Shown one piece after another: positions 9,723 through 17,529 of a DNA stretch of 64,000 nucleotides. The stretch's first letter is position 1; each line of letters begins with the position of its first letter. Origin of the DNA: Streptomyces sp. Isolate_45. Lineage in GTDB: Bacteria; Actinomycetota; Actinomycetes; Streptomycetales; Streptomycetaceae. The position numbers were made by a program, and so were the translations under genes. The notes beneath the pieces are model-generated. The model was not told the DNA's origin. It ran no database searches and saw nothing but the letters and a program-made list of their open reading frames with translations. The stretch covers positions 1-64,000 of the forward strand of contig NZ_JANFAK020000006.1 in assembly GCF_024721315.2 (NCBI RefSeq). The letters run 5' to 3'.

Positions 9723-11012
9723 TCAGGCCCCCGACTCCGTACGGCCCTGCCTGGGCAGGTCCAGGGCCACCGCGACCGCCGAGTCGCAGTACTCCCGTAC
9801 GGCACTCGTACGGGCTACGACACGCCCCCGGTGGATCACGATCCGGCTGTACGCCAACGACAGCACCCCGGCGATCCGGTCCCCGCGCACGGCGAGCAGC
9901 TCCGCCGGGAAGCCGGCCTCCACCCGCACCTCGGGCAGCCCCATCGCCTCCCGGGCGGCGCTGCTGACCGTCTCGTAGGCCTCCGGAGCACGCAGCCCGC
10001 CCTGGGAGGCCAGCAGGTACGCGGCTTCGAGCGGGTCCCCGCGCCCGACCGGGTTCCCGGCGTCCCGCAGTGCCCCGCTCCCGGCCGTCACGCGCACCCC
10101 GGCCGCCCGCAGCAGACGTACGGGGGCGGTGCGCAGGCCGCGCCGTTCCAGGGCCGCGCAGTCGCCCTGGGGCAGGCACGTCACCCGTACGCCCGCCGCC
10201 GCGAGCTGGTCGGCCGCGCGCGAAGCCGCCTCGAGCGGGAGCCGCGACAGACCCCCGCAGGGCCCGATGCTCACCCCGGGGCGCAGCCCGCCGGCCATCG
10301 CCGCGAGCCGGGCGAGACGGCCGGGGTCGTCACCGTCCGTGTGCAGGTCCACGGGGCAGCCGTGCTCCGCGGCCAGCTCCAGGACCGCTTCGACGAAGCC
10401 CGTCGGATCGGGATCCAGATCCGGGCAGCCCCCGATCACGGAGGCGCCCATCTTGACGGCGTCGCGGAGCATGGCCAATCCGTCCGCGCCGGCGGCCCCC
10501 GTCAGCAACCGCGGCACGGCCACGGCCGTCAGGTCGGCCAGCCCCCGCAAGGACCGCCGCGCCTGGAGGACGGCCTCCATGGGGCCGAGCCCGTGCACAT
10601 CGCCGATCCGCACGTGGGAGCGGACGGCGGTCGCGCCGTGACCGAGCTGGAGCAGGGCAGCCTCGGTGGCCCGGCGCTGCACCTCGTCCAGGCCGTACGA
10701 GACGGGCCCCTCGCCGTCGGCGGTCAGGGCGGTGTCCCCGTGCGCGTGCGGCTCGGCGGGGGCGGGGAGCAGCAGGTATCCCCGCAGGTCGACCCGGGAC
10801 AGCGTGGGGGCGGTCAGACTGCCCGCGGTCCCGACGGCCTGGATGCGACCGCCGCCGAGCCGGACGTCGACGGTACGACCGTCGGTGAGCCGCGCCCCGG
10901 CGAGGAGAAGACCGCCGGCCTCGGGCGCGCCCCCGAGGCCGGGGGCGCGGGAGGGGCCCTCCGCCGGGTTCCGCGAGGAGTGGGAGGGCTGCTGCGGCTG
11001 GCTGTCGGACAT
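9723..11012 (-). CDS. amidohydrolase-like protein (cytosine-deaminase type, several metal ligands missing)
   Basis: A 429-residue protein with the composite beta-sandwich and TIM-barrel layout of the amidohydrolase superfamily, closest by eye to cytosine deaminase. The His-x-His pair is present at H89 and H91 (AEPHAHGDTAL), and a later histidine is at H224 (VDLHTDGDD). The next expected metal histidine is absent (VSIGPCGGL), and the catalytic Asp region reads GSGALRDAGNP where active enzymes have an Asp after the Gly-Ser/His. The Glu after the H224 region is also replaced. It may be an inactive or altered enzyme. ATG 11010-11012 is preceded by GCAGGAGCG. The SDR-like gene follows in the same direction. 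Confidence 0.72.
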   Translation of the reverse strand: MSDSQPQQPSHSSRNPAEGPSRAPGLGGAPEAGGLLLAGARLTDGRTVDVRLGGGRIQAVGTAGSLTAPTLSRVDLRGYLLLPAPAEPHAHGDTALTADGEGPVSYGLDEVQRRATEAALLQLGHGATAVRSHVRIGDVHGLGPMEAVLQARRSLRGLADLTAVAVPRLLTGAAGADGLAMLRDAVKMGASVIGGCPDLDPDPTGFVEAVLELAAEHGCPVDLHTDGDDPGRLARLAAMAGGLRPGVSIGPCGGLSRLPLEAASRAADQLAAAGVRVTCLPQGDCAALERRGLRTAPVRLLRAAGVRVTAGSGALRDAGNPVGRGDPLEAAYLLASQGGLRAPEAYETVSSAAREAMGLPEVRVEAGFPAELLAVRGDRIAGVLSLAYSRIVIHRGRVVARTSAVREYCDSAVAVALDLPRQGRTESGA

Positions 11013-11361
11013 CGCGCTCCTGCGGTGGCTCGGGCGGTTCCTGCGCCGTGGCCACAGCCCGCGGCCCAAGATCACGCAGCGTGGTCAGAGCCTAGGGCGC
11101 CCGACTGCCCGCTTCGCGGAAGAGCGCAATAGTCGTACCGGTGTGGTGCCCCGGCGCGCCCCGGCGCGACCTGCCGCTCCGGCGCGGCGGGGGAGGAGCG
11201 GGGAGGGGTCGCCGAGGACATGTGGTGCGTCCGTGACGGCGAGAGTCGGGTGGCGCGGTGTGAGCTCCCGCACAATCGGCCCGAAATCTGTCGGACGGGC
11301 GCCCGCGCGGTGATCGAAAATCTTCACCGGCCTCCTCCCGAGGCCAGTCGCCGCAAAGGAT
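11013..11361. other. gap between the amidohydrolase-like gene and the tRNA-Thr promoter
   Basis: About 350 bases without a convincing gene. It must hold the promoter of the leftward amidohydrolase-like gene, but no clear pair of hexamers stands out. The only clear signal is the rightward tRNA promoter that follows. Confidence 0.4.
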
Positions 11362-11391
11362 TTGGGCGATCGGCGGGCAACCGTGTAATGT
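11362..11391 (+). promoter_or_regulatory. promoter of the tRNA-Thr / tRNA-Met unit
   Basis: TTGGGC (11362-11367) and TAATGT (11386-11391) are separated by 18 bases and lie 12 bases before tRNA-Thr, a good match to the housekeeping sigma (HrdB) pattern. Confidence 0.7.
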
Positions 11392-11402
11392 CTTCATCGC
11401 TC

Positions 11403-11475
11403 GCCCCAATAGCTCAGTCGGTAGAGCGTCTCCATGGTAAGGAGAAGGTCTGCGGTTCGATTCCGCATTGGGGCT
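11403..11475 (+). tRNA. tRNA-Thr (anticodon GGT)
   Basis: The acceptor stem is GCCCCAA with TTGGGGC and the discriminator is T. The anticodon arm TCTCC-ATGGTAA-GGAGA gives GGT. The T arm is TGCGG-TTCGATT-CCGCA. CCA is not encoded. It is followed 49 bases later by tRNA-Met, with a strong CCCCACC-GGTGGGG hairpin (11491-11508) between, probably a processing signal. Confidence 0.97.
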
Positions 11476-11523
11476 CTGGTGAGTGAGGTTCCCCACCCTC
11501 GGGTGGGGAGCGGATCTCATCAA

Positions 11524-11596
11524 AGCGGCGTAGCTCAGTCGGTAGAGCAAGCGGCTCATAATCGCTGTGTCACCGGTTCAAGTCCGGTCGCCGCTA
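11524..11596 (+). tRNA. tRNA-Met (anticodon CAT, elongator type)
   Basis: The acceptor stem AGCGGCG pairs fully with CGCCGCT, including a proper first pair A-T. That argues for the elongator form and against initiator tRNA, which has a mismatched first pair. The anticodon loop CTCATAA gives CAT. The T arm is ACCGG-TTCAAGT-CCGGT. A terminator follows directly. Confidence 0.94.
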
Positions 11597-11601
11597 CAAC
11601 T

Positions 11602-11645
11602 AGTAGCCGATTGCGGGGTCGGTCTCCCGATCGGCTACTCTTTTA
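11602..11645 (+). terminator. terminator between tRNA-Met and rpmG
   Basis: AGTAGCCGAT (11602-11611) and ATCGGCTACT (11630-11639) form a perfect 10-base stem with an inner CGGG/CCCG extension, followed by CTTTTA. It ends the tRNA unit 40 bases before the rpmG start. Confidence 0.85.
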
Positions 11646-11684
11646 TGCGTTCATCCGTCCCATAGTCCGTCAAGGAGCACTCAC

Positions 11685-11849
11685 GTGGCTGCCACCGACG
11701 TCCGCCCGAAGATCACGCTGGCCTGCGTGGAGTGCAAGGAGCGGAACTACATCACCAAGAAGAACCGGCGTAACAACCCGGATCGCATGGAGATGAAGAA
11801 GCACTGCCCGCGTTGCAACTCGCACACCGCGCACCGCGAGACCCGCTGA
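11685..11849 (+). CDS. rpmG: 50S ribosomal protein L33 (zinc-ribbon form)
   Basis: A 54-residue ribosomal protein bL33, GTG start with CAAGGAGCAC upstream. The two CxxC pairs (C14/C17 and C41/C44, in ACVECKERN and HCPRCNS) make it the zinc-binding form. Streptomycetes also keep zinc-free L33 copies elsewhere that are made when the Zur repressor is released, so this should be the zinc-replete housekeeping copy. The gene order rpmG-hadA-hadB just before secE-nusG is old in actinobacteria and is seen in Mycobacterium. A hairpin follows the gene. Confidence 0.95.
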   Translation: MAATDVRPKITLACVECKERNYITKKNRRNNPDRMEMKKHCPRCNSHTAHRETR

Positions 11850-11883
11850 TCCTGGCGAAGTCTCGAATATAGGCACCGTCATG

Positions 11884-11917
11884 AGGTCGTCCCCGTCATT
11901 GGGGGGCGGCCTTGTGT
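11884..11917 (+). terminator. terminator after rpmG
   Basis: AGGTCGTCCCC pairs with GGGGGGCGGCCT around GTCATT and is followed by TGTGT. It lies 35 bases after the rpmG stop and about 90 bases before hadA. Confidence 0.6.
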
Positions 11918-12005
11918 CGTTTCCGCACGGATCACGATCCGGCGCGGGGCGGCGCGTCCCTCTCCGTCTGTTCTTTCGTGTCCCTTCCACAGGAGGTAGT
12001 GAGCC

Positions 12006-12458
12006 ATGGCCCTCGACCAGACCTTCGTCGGGCGGACCTACCCGCCCACCGATCCGTACGAGGTCGGCCGGGAGAAGATCCGCGAATTCGCGGTCGCGGT
12101 GGGTGATGAGAATCCCGTCTACACCGACCCGGAAGCGGCCAAGGCGTTCGGCCACTCCGACGTGATCGCACCCCCGACCTTTGTGTTTGCCATCACATTC
12201 GCGGCGGCGGGACAGGTCGTCGAGGACCCCCAGCTGGGTCTCGACTACAGCCGCGTCGTGCACGGCGACCAGAAGTTCTCGTACGTCCGTCCTGTCCGCG
12301 CGGGCGACCGGCTCTCCGTGACCTCGACGATCGAGGCCGTGAAGTCGATGGCCGGCAACGACATCATCGACATCCGCGGCGAGGTCCACGACGCCTCCGG
12401 CGAGCACGTGGTGACGGCGTGGACCAAGCTCGTGTCCCGCGCCCCCGAGGAGGCCTGA
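12006..12458 (+). CDS. (3R)-hydroxyacyl-ACP dehydratase, HadA-like subunit
   Basis: A 150-residue single hot-dog-fold protein with the MaoC dehydratase N-terminal-like domain, similar to mycobacterial HadA. The segment GDENPVYTD occupies the place of the catalytic loop but lacks the hydratase histidine, as in HadA-type partners that shape the acyl channel. It should act only as a heterodimer with the next gene. The start ATG 12006 has a strong AGGAGGTAG upstream. It ends one base before the hadB-like start. Streptomyces makes no mycolic acids, so the pair more likely serves general type II fatty acid synthesis. Confidence 0.85.
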   Translation: MALDQTFVGRTYPPTDPYEVGREKIREFAVAVGDENPVYTDPEAAKAFGHSDVIAPPTFVFAITFAAAGQVVEDPQLGLDYSRVVHGDQKFSYVRPVRAGDRLSVTSTIEAVKSMAGNDIIDIRGEVHDASGEHVVTAWTKLVSRAPEEA

Positions 12459-12459
12459 G

Positions 12460-12888
12460 ATGACTGCCCGCATCCAGTACGACGACGTCGAGGTCGGCAC
12501 CGAACTGCCGGCGGCGTCCTTCCCCGTGTCGCGCGCGACGCTCGTCCGCTACGCCGGGGCCTCCGGCGACTTCAACCCGATCCACTGGAACGAGAAGTTC
12601 GCCAAGGAGGTCGGACTGCCGGACGTGATCGCCCACGGCATGTTCACCATGGCCGAGGCGATCCGTGTGGTGACCGACTGGACGGGCGACCCGGGTGCGG
12701 TGGTCGACTACGGAGTCCGCTTCACCAAGCCGGTCGTGGTCCCGAACGACGACGAGGGCGCACTGATCGAGGTCACCGCGAAGGTGGCCGTCAAGCTGGA
12801 CGACAAGCGCGTACGGGTCGACCTGACGGCGATGAGCGCGGGCCAGAAGGTCCTCGGCATGTCCCGCGCGGTGGTCCAACTGGCCTGA
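12460..12888 (+). CDS. (3R)-hydroxyacyl-ACP dehydratase, HadB-like catalytic subunit
   Basis: A 142-residue MaoC-like hot-dog protein. It carries the hydratase-2 motif GDFNPIHWNEKFA, with the catalytic Asp at 37 and His at 42, followed by IAHGMFTMA that lines the acyl channel. This is the active half of the HadA/HadB-type heterodimer that removes water from 3-hydroxyacyl-ACP in chain elongation. ATG 12460 lies two bases from the previous stop, so the two subunits are made in equal amounts. The mycobacterial hadC partner is not present here. Confidence 0.88.
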   Translation: MTARIQYDDVEVGTELPAASFPVSRATLVRYAGASGDFNPIHWNEKFAKEVGLPDVIAHGMFTMAEAIRVVTDWTGDPGAVVDYGVRFTKPVVVPNDDEGALIEVTAKVAVKLDDKRVRVDLTAMSAGQKVLGMSRAVVQLA

Positions 12889-12970
12889 GCGGGGTCGGGT
12901 TGGGCGGGGTCTTGTTCCTCGGGCCCGCGGGGCTGGTCGGGATGGGGGTGGGCGGGGTGTCCTTGGCCCG

Positions 12971-13147
12971 GATCAGGGCGGGTTTGGGGGGTTCCCGCCG
13001 GTCTCATCGTCTCCCCGTGTCGGGCCGGTCCCTCAAGGGCGCTCCCTGCGGTCGCGTCGCTTCGCGATGGCCTTCGGCCACCCTTGACCGACCGACCCGA
13101 CACGGAAAGCCGAAGACCGACGGGAACCCCCCGAACCCGCCCTGATT
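12971..13147. repeat. about 177-base imperfect palindrome
   Basis: The left half (tcagggcgggtttggggggt...) matches the reverse complement of the right half almost to the centre near 13059. The outer arms TCAGGGCGGGTT-GGGGGGTTCCCG, then GTGTCGGG and TCAAGGG, all have partners. The centre (13035-13085) is a weaker palindrome around GCGTCGCTTCGCGA. It sits between hadB and the TetR gene. It resembles extragenic palindromes that I recall as dispersed in Streptomyces chromosomes, perhaps MITE-like. No flanking target duplication is obvious. Confidence 0.7.
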
Positions 13148-13253
13148 CGGACCGGTGGGACCCCGCCCCCGGACCCCGCTCACGTCCGCAACCCCGACTG
13201 CCGGCACCCGGCACCCCGCACCTCGCCCCGTCCTCCCCGCCACCCTTGACCCG

Positions 13254-13273
13254 GTTAGTGATTGAGCACTAAC
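13254..13273. promoter_or_regulatory. TetR operator in front of the regulator gene
   Basis: GTTAGTGATTGAGCACTAAC is a perfect 7-base inverted repeat (GTTAGTG / CACTAAC) with a 6-base spacer. It ends eight bases before the regulator's ATG. The same pattern recurs before the adjacent MFS gene, as expected for an autoregulated TetR repressor. Confidence 0.8.
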
Positions 13274-13281
13274 TTAGAACC

Positions 13282-13875
13282 ATGGCAAGGATGAGTGCGG
13301 AAGAGCGGCGCGAGAGCGTCGTGCGGGCGGCCATGTGTGAGTTTGCGCGTGGCGGCTATTACGGGACGTCCACCGAGGCGATCGCCAAGCGCGTCGGTGT
13401 CTCGCAGCCGTACCTGTTCCGGCTCTTTCCCAACAAGCAGGCCATGTTCCTCGCCGCCACCACCCGCTGCATGGAGGAGATCAGGCTGGTCTTCGAGGAG
13501 GCCGCCAAGGGGCTCAGCGGTGAGGAGGCCATGGACGCCATGGGGGCGGCCTACCTGACGTTGATCGCCGAGCAGCCCGACAAGCTGCAGATGCAGCTCC
13601 AGGTGTACGTGACCGTGGCGGCTGCCGAAGCCGCCGGGGAGCGGGAGTTCGGCGAGCTGGTCCGGGCCGGCTGGATGGATCTCTGGGACACCGTTCGCCT
13701 GCCCCTCGGTGGGGACAGCGAGCAGGCGGGCTCCTTCATGGCCTACGGAATGCTCATCAACACCCTCGCGGCCCTCGGGTTCCCGCCGGGGCACCGCGTG
13801 TGGGAAGGGTGCTGGCTCTCCGGGTCCGCCGAGTCCGCCCGTTTCGCCGAATCCCGCGAGTCCCCGCAGGCCTGA
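13282..13875 (+). CDS. TetR family transcriptional repressor
   Basis: A 197-residue regulator. The N-terminal DNA-binding domain has the usual helix-turn-helix FARGGYYGTSTEAIAKRVGVSQPYLFRLFPNK (about residues 22-53, given in part), followed by KQAMFLAA. The C-terminal ligand domain is helical. The start ATG 13282 directly follows the operator dyad, and no Shine-Dalgarno sequence is visible, so translation may be leaderless. It should repress itself and the MFS pump that follows in the same direction, since both have the same operator. The inducer is unknown but is probably a pump substrate. Confidence 0.9.
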   Translation: MARMSAEERRESVVRAAMCEFARGGYYGTSTEAIAKRVGVSQPYLFRLFPNKQAMFLAATTRCMEEIRLVFEEAAKGLSGEEAMDAMGAAYLTLIAEQPDKLQMQLQVYVTVAAAEAAGEREFGELVRAGWMDLWDTVRLPLGGDSEQAGSFMAYGMLINTLAALGFPPGHRVWEGCWLSGSAESARFAESRESPQA

Positions 13876-13952
13876 GTCCGTCCGCCCTCCGAGCCCCACC
13901 GCTCCCGCCCGTCCCACCCCGTCCCGCCGGCCGGTGCGGCCTGCCCGCAAAA

Positions 13953-13972
13953 GTTAGTAATCAGTCACTACC
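13953..13972. promoter_or_regulatory. TetR operator in front of the MFS gene
   Basis: GTTAGTAATCAGTCACTACC matches the dyad at 13254-13273 in 13 of 20 positions, including both outer half-sites GTTAGT and CACTA. It lies about 30 bases before the MFS start. Confidence 0.72.
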
Positions 13973-14003
13973 AAAAGCGTCACGCTGATCAGGGGGAAAC
14001 ACC

Positions 14004-15461
14004 GTGAGCACACAACCCGCCCTCGGAGCGCCCGCGCCCCGCCTCGGAGCGCCCGCGATCTGGGCTCTCGTCCTCACCGGCGCCGCCAGTTTCATGGCCG
14101 CCCTCGACAACCTCGTCGTCACCACTGCCCTCCCCGCGATCCGCGCCGACCTCGGCGGGAAGCTGGAGGACCTGGAGTGGACGGTGAACGCCTACACGCT
14201 GACCTTCGCCGTCCTGCTCATGTTCGGCTCCGCGCTCGGGGACCGGTTCGGCCGGCGGCGGCTCTTCATCATCGGGCTCGGGATATTCACGGCCTCCTCC
14301 GCCGCGGCCGCGCTGTCGCCCGGCATCGACGCGCTCATCGCCGCCCGGGCCGTTCAGGGCGTCGGAGCGGCGATCATGATGCCGCTGACCCTCACGCTGC
14401 TCACCGTCGCCGTCCCGGCCGCCCGCAGGGGCATGGCCCTCGGGATCTACGGGGCCGTGACCGGTCTCGCCGTGGCCAGTGGTCCGCTCATCGGGGGCAC
14501 CCTCACCGAGCACATCTCCTGGCAGTGGATCTTCTGGCTGAACGTCCCGATCGGCCTCGCCCTGATCCCCCTCGCCCGCCTGCGCCTCGCCGAGTCCACC
14601 GCACCGAACGCCCGCCTCGACGTACCCGGCACCCTGCTGATCAGCGCCGGCCTCTTCGGCATCGTCTACGCACTGGTCAACGCCAACGCCGACGGCTGGA
14701 CCAGCGCGCCCGTCCTCACCGGCCTCATCGCGGGCACCGCGCTCATCGGCGCCTTCATCCGGCACGGCATGCGCGCCGCCGACCCCGTCCTGCCCATGCG
14801 GCTCTTCCGCGACCGCGGGTTCCTCGGGATCAACGTCGCCGGCCTGCTCATGTTCCTCGGCATGTTCGGCTCGATCTTCCTGCTCAGCCAGTTCCTCCAA
14901 GGGGTCGTCGGCTACTCGCCCACCGAGGCCGGACTGCGCATGCTCCCCTGGACCGGCATGCCGATGATCGTGGCCCCGCTCGCCGGCATCCTCTCCGACC
15001 GGATCGGCGGGCGGCCCGTCGTCGCCGCCGGGCTGGCGTTCCAGGCCATCGGGCTCGGCTGGTTCGCGGTGGTCCTGAGCACCGACGTCTCCTACGCCGC
15101 CCAGCTCCCGGCGCTGATCCTCAGCGGCATCGGCATGGCCCTCTACTTCGCCCCGGCCGCCAACGTGCTCATGTCCACGGTGCGCCCCGCCGACCAGGGC
15201 AAGGCCTCCGGAACCAACAACGCACTCCGCGAGGTCGGCGGCGCCCTCGGTGTGGCCGTCCTCGCCTCCGTCTTCTCCGCCCAGGGCGGCTACGAGACCC
15301 CGCAGGCCTTCACCGACGGGACCGTCCCCGCCCTGTGGATCGGGGCCGTCGCCGTCGCCCTCGCCGCAGGGTTCGCGCTGCTCGTGCCGCGCCGCGGCAG
15401 CGGGCCCCTCACCGGGTCGGAGCCGGTCGTCGAGGCCCGCAAGGTGCCCATCGCCGGCTGA
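14004..15461 (+). CDS. MFS multidrug exporter (DHA2/EmrB-QacA type)
   Basis: A 485-residue proton-driven exporter of the cytoplasmic membrane. Motif D1 is LDNLVVTTALP near residue 35, motif A is GSALGDRFGRRR (about 76-87), and motif C, the antiporter motif, is AVASGPLIGGTL (about 157-168). Length and motifs fit the DHA2 drug-efflux group. The GTG start follows CAGGGGGAAACACC. The gene is preceded by a TetR operator and sits directly after the TetR gene, so export is most likely induced by the exported compound. The natural substrate cannot be read from the sequence. Confidence 0.92.
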   Translation: MSTQPALGAPAPRLGAPAIWALVLTGAASFMAALDNLVVTTALPAIRADLGGKLEDLEWTVNAYTLTFAVLLMFGSALGDRFGRRRLFIIGLGIFTASSAAAALSPGIDALIAARAVQGVGAAIMMPLTLTLLTVAVPAARRGMALGIYGAVTGLAVASGPLIGGTLTEHISWQWIFWLNVPIGLALIPLARLRLAESTAPNARLDVPGTLLISAGLFGIVYALVNANADGWTSAPVLTGLIAGTALIGAFIRHGMRAADPVLPMRLFRDRGFLGINVAGLLMFLGMFGSIFLLSQFLQGVVGYSPTEAGLRMLPWTGMPMIVAPLAGILSDRIGGRPVVAAGLAFQAIGLGWFAVVLSTDVSYAAQLPALILSGIGMALYFAPAANVLMSTVRPADQGKASGTNNALREVGGALGVAVLASVFSAQGGYETPQAFTDGTVPALWIGAVAVALAAGFALLVPRRGSGPLTGSEPVVEARKVPIAG

Positions 15462-15611
15462 GGCCCCGCAGCACACCGGTTCCCCACCCCACCGGCCCCA
15501 CCCCACCGGCCCCGCTCGCCGGCCGGGTCCGACGCCCGGGCGCGGCCGGGAGAACCGCAGCACCGCCCGCACGCGAAGTTCCGTACGGCTCAACGCGAAG
15601 GAGCGCCCGTC

Positions 15612-16010
15612 ATGCCCGACATCCCCTGGTCCACGCCCGTCCAGCCCGCACCCGACGCCGAGGTCTACGTCATGGCCTCCCGCTTCGAGACCGTCACCCT
15701 CCTCGGCGCCCTCAAGTTCTTCCTCAAGGCGCCCGGGATCATCGCGCAGATCCGCAAGGCTCCCGGCGCGCACGGCGTCGCCCTCCGGGCGCGGGTGCTG
15801 CGCCGCACCTTCCTCACCCTGTCCGCCTGGGAGGACCGGGACGCCCTCTACCGCTTCGCGGGCAGCGAGCCGCACCGCTCCGGCTCCCGCGCCGCAGCCG
15901 CCCACATGAAGGAATCCGAGTTCACCTTCTGGAGCGTGCGGGCCTCGGAACTCCCCCTGGGTTGGGCGGAGGCCGAGCGCCGTCTGGCCGAGCGGAAGCG
16001 GGCGCACTGA
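15612..16010 (+). CDS. small dimeric alpha/beta-barrel protein (DUF3291-like)
   Basis: A 132-residue soluble protein. The pattern VYVMASRFETVTLLGALKFF, then RRTFLTLSAWEDRDALYRFA and ending SEFTFWSV is that of the ferredoxin-like monooxygenase or DUF3291 superfamily, in which two chains form a barrel. Members include quinol-type monooxygenases and spheroidene monooxygenase relatives, but no catalytic residue can be assigned here. The start ATG 15612 follows AAGGAGCGCCC. It lies between the MFS exporter and murB, all in one direction, and may be co-transcribed with either. Confidence 0.68.
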   Translation: MPDIPWSTPVQPAPDAEVYVMASRFETVTLLGALKFFLKAPGIIAQIRKAPGAHGVALRARVLRRTFLTLSAWEDRDALYRFAGSEPHRSGSRAAAAHMKESEFTFWSVRASELPLGWAEAERRLAERKRAH

Positions 16011-16055
16011 GTGCCCCGCCGGGATGCGAGGGGGACGGACCGTACTCTTGTGCTC

Positions 16056-17111
16056 GTGCAGGAACTCCACGACGCCCCCCTCGCCCCGCTGACCACCTTC
16101 CGCCTCGGCGGCCCCGCGGCCCGGCTGGTCACCGCGACCACCGACGCCGAGGTCGTCGACGCCGTCCGCGCCGCGGACGCCAGTGGCACTCCGCTGCTGG
16201 TCATCGGCGGCGGCAGCAACCTGGTCATCGGTGACCAGGGCTTCGACGGCACCGCCCTGCGCATCGCGACGACCGGCTTCGTCCTCGACGGCACCCGGCT
16301 GGAGCTCGCCGCCGGCGAGAACTGGAGCGACGCCGTCGCCCGCACCGTCGACGCCGGACTCGCGGGCATCGAGTGCCTCGCCGGGATCCCCGGCTCGGCC
16401 GGCGCGACCCCGATCCAGAACGTCGGCGCGTACGGCCAGGAGGTCCGCGACACCATCACGGAGGTCGTGGCCTACGACCGCACCAGCGGCGAAACGGTCA
16501 CCCTGACCGCCGCCGAGTGCGACTTCCGCTACCGCAACAGCACCTTCAAGGACCAGCCCGACCGGTACGTCGTCCTGCGCGTGCGCTTCGCCCTGGAGGA
16601 CGCGGGCGGCCTCTCCGCCCCGATCAAGTACCCGGAAACGGCCCGCGCCCTCGGCGTCGGCGCCGGCGACCGGGTCCCGGCCGCCACCGCCCGCGAGACG
16701 GTGCTGCGCCTGCGCGCCGGCAAGGGCATGGTCCTCGACCCCGCCGACCACGACACCTGGTCGGCCGGCTCCTTCTTCCACAACCCGATCCTGACCGACG
16801 AGGCGTACGCCGCCTTCCTCACCCGCGCCCAGGACCGCCTCGGCCCCGACACGGCCCCGCCCGCGTACCCGGCCGGCGAGGGACGTACGAAGACCAGCGC
16901 GGCCTGGCTGATCGACAAGGCCGGCTTCACCAAGGGCTACGGCACCGGCCCGGCCAGGATCTCCACCAAGCACACCCTCGCCCTGACCAACCGCGGCGAG
17001 GCCACCACCGAGGACCTCCTCGCGCTGGCCCGCGAGGTCGTCGCCGGTGTCCACGAGGCCTTCGGCGTCACGCTCGTCAACGAGCCGGTGACGGTCGGCG
17101 TCCGCGTCTGA
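16056..17111 (+). CDS. murB: UDP-N-acetylenolpyruvoylglucosamine reductase
   Basis: A 351-residue FAD enzyme that reduces UDP-GlcNAc-enolpyruvate to UDP-MurNAc with NADPH, the second committed step of peptidoglycan synthesis. The FAD-binding loop is GGGSNLVIG (51-59), followed by LAGIPGSAGATPIQNVGAYG. The proton-donor serine is in WSAGSFFHNP, and the C-terminal Glu is in LVNEPVTVG. The start is uncertain. GTG 16056 reads VQELHDAPL, and TACTCT at 16043-16048 could be a -10 giving a leaderless message. GTG 16050 and GTG 16011 are upstream alternatives. Confidence 0.93.
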   Translation: MQELHDAPLAPLTTFRLGGPAARLVTATTDAEVVDAVRAADASGTPLLVIGGGSNLVIGDQGFDGTALRIATTGFVLDGTRLELAAGENWSDAVARTVDAGLAGIECLAGIPGSAGATPIQNVGAYGQEVRDTITEVVAYDRTSGETVTLTAAECDFRYRNSTFKDQPDRYVVLRVRFALEDAGGLSAPIKYPETARALGVGAGDRVPAATARETVLRLRAGKGMVLDPADHDTWSAGSFFHNPILTDEAYAAFLTRAQDRLGPDTAPPAYPAGEGRTKTSAAWLIDKAGFTKGYGTGPARISTKHTLALTNRGEATTEDLLALAREVVAGVHEAFGVTLVNEPVTVGVRV

Positions 17112-17112
17112 C

Positions 17113-17529
17113 ATGAACTGCCCCCAGCACGGGGCCGGCACGGACCCCACGCGCCTGGTGGGCCGCGAGATCAGCAGGGTCGTCGCGTCCTGGCACGTCT
17201 GTGAAGGCGAACGCTCCGAGGCGCCGCTCGACGTGTGGCTGATCGACAGCGTCGGCGACTCCACGCGGATCACCACCGGCTCCGACCAGTGCCTCATCGT
17301 CGAGTCCGCGACCCCGCACGAGCCCTACGACCTGGGGGAGTGGGGCCGCATCGAGGTCGGCGAGGACCTCGGTGACCACCCGTTCCTGCCCCACGTCGGG
17401 CGGACGATCGCCTCGGTCGCCGAGTTCGCGCTGCCCGAGCAGGGCCGCACCCACCTGGAGATCGGGTTCCCCGGCGGCCACCGGGTGCGGGCCGACTGCT
17501 ACGAGGGGGACCTGCGGCTCACCCGCTGA
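17113..17529 (+). CDS. conserved protein of unknown function
   Basis: A 138-residue acidic soluble protein beginning MNCPQHGAG, with no signal or membrane helix. It starts two bases after murB ends, so it is coupled to murB. Segments such as LDVWLIDSVGDSTRITTGSDQCLIVE and a final HRVRADCYEGDLRLTR suggest a small beta-rich fold. I do not recognise the family. Its 3' end overlaps the 3' end of the leftward adenosine-deaminase-like gene by 11 bases. Confidence 0.6.
   Translation: MNCPQHGAGTDPTRLVGREISRVVASWHVCEGERSEAPLDVWLIDSVGDSTRITTGSDQCLIVESATPHEPYDLGEWGRIEVGEDLGDHPFLPHVGRTIASVAEFALPEQGRTHLEIGFPGGHRVRADCYEGDLRLTR

Noticed and set aside
12889..13281. Short frames inside the gap between hadB and the TetR gene
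   Set aside because: They read through both arms of the long palindrome and give arginine/proline-rich products. The palindrome explains the region better.
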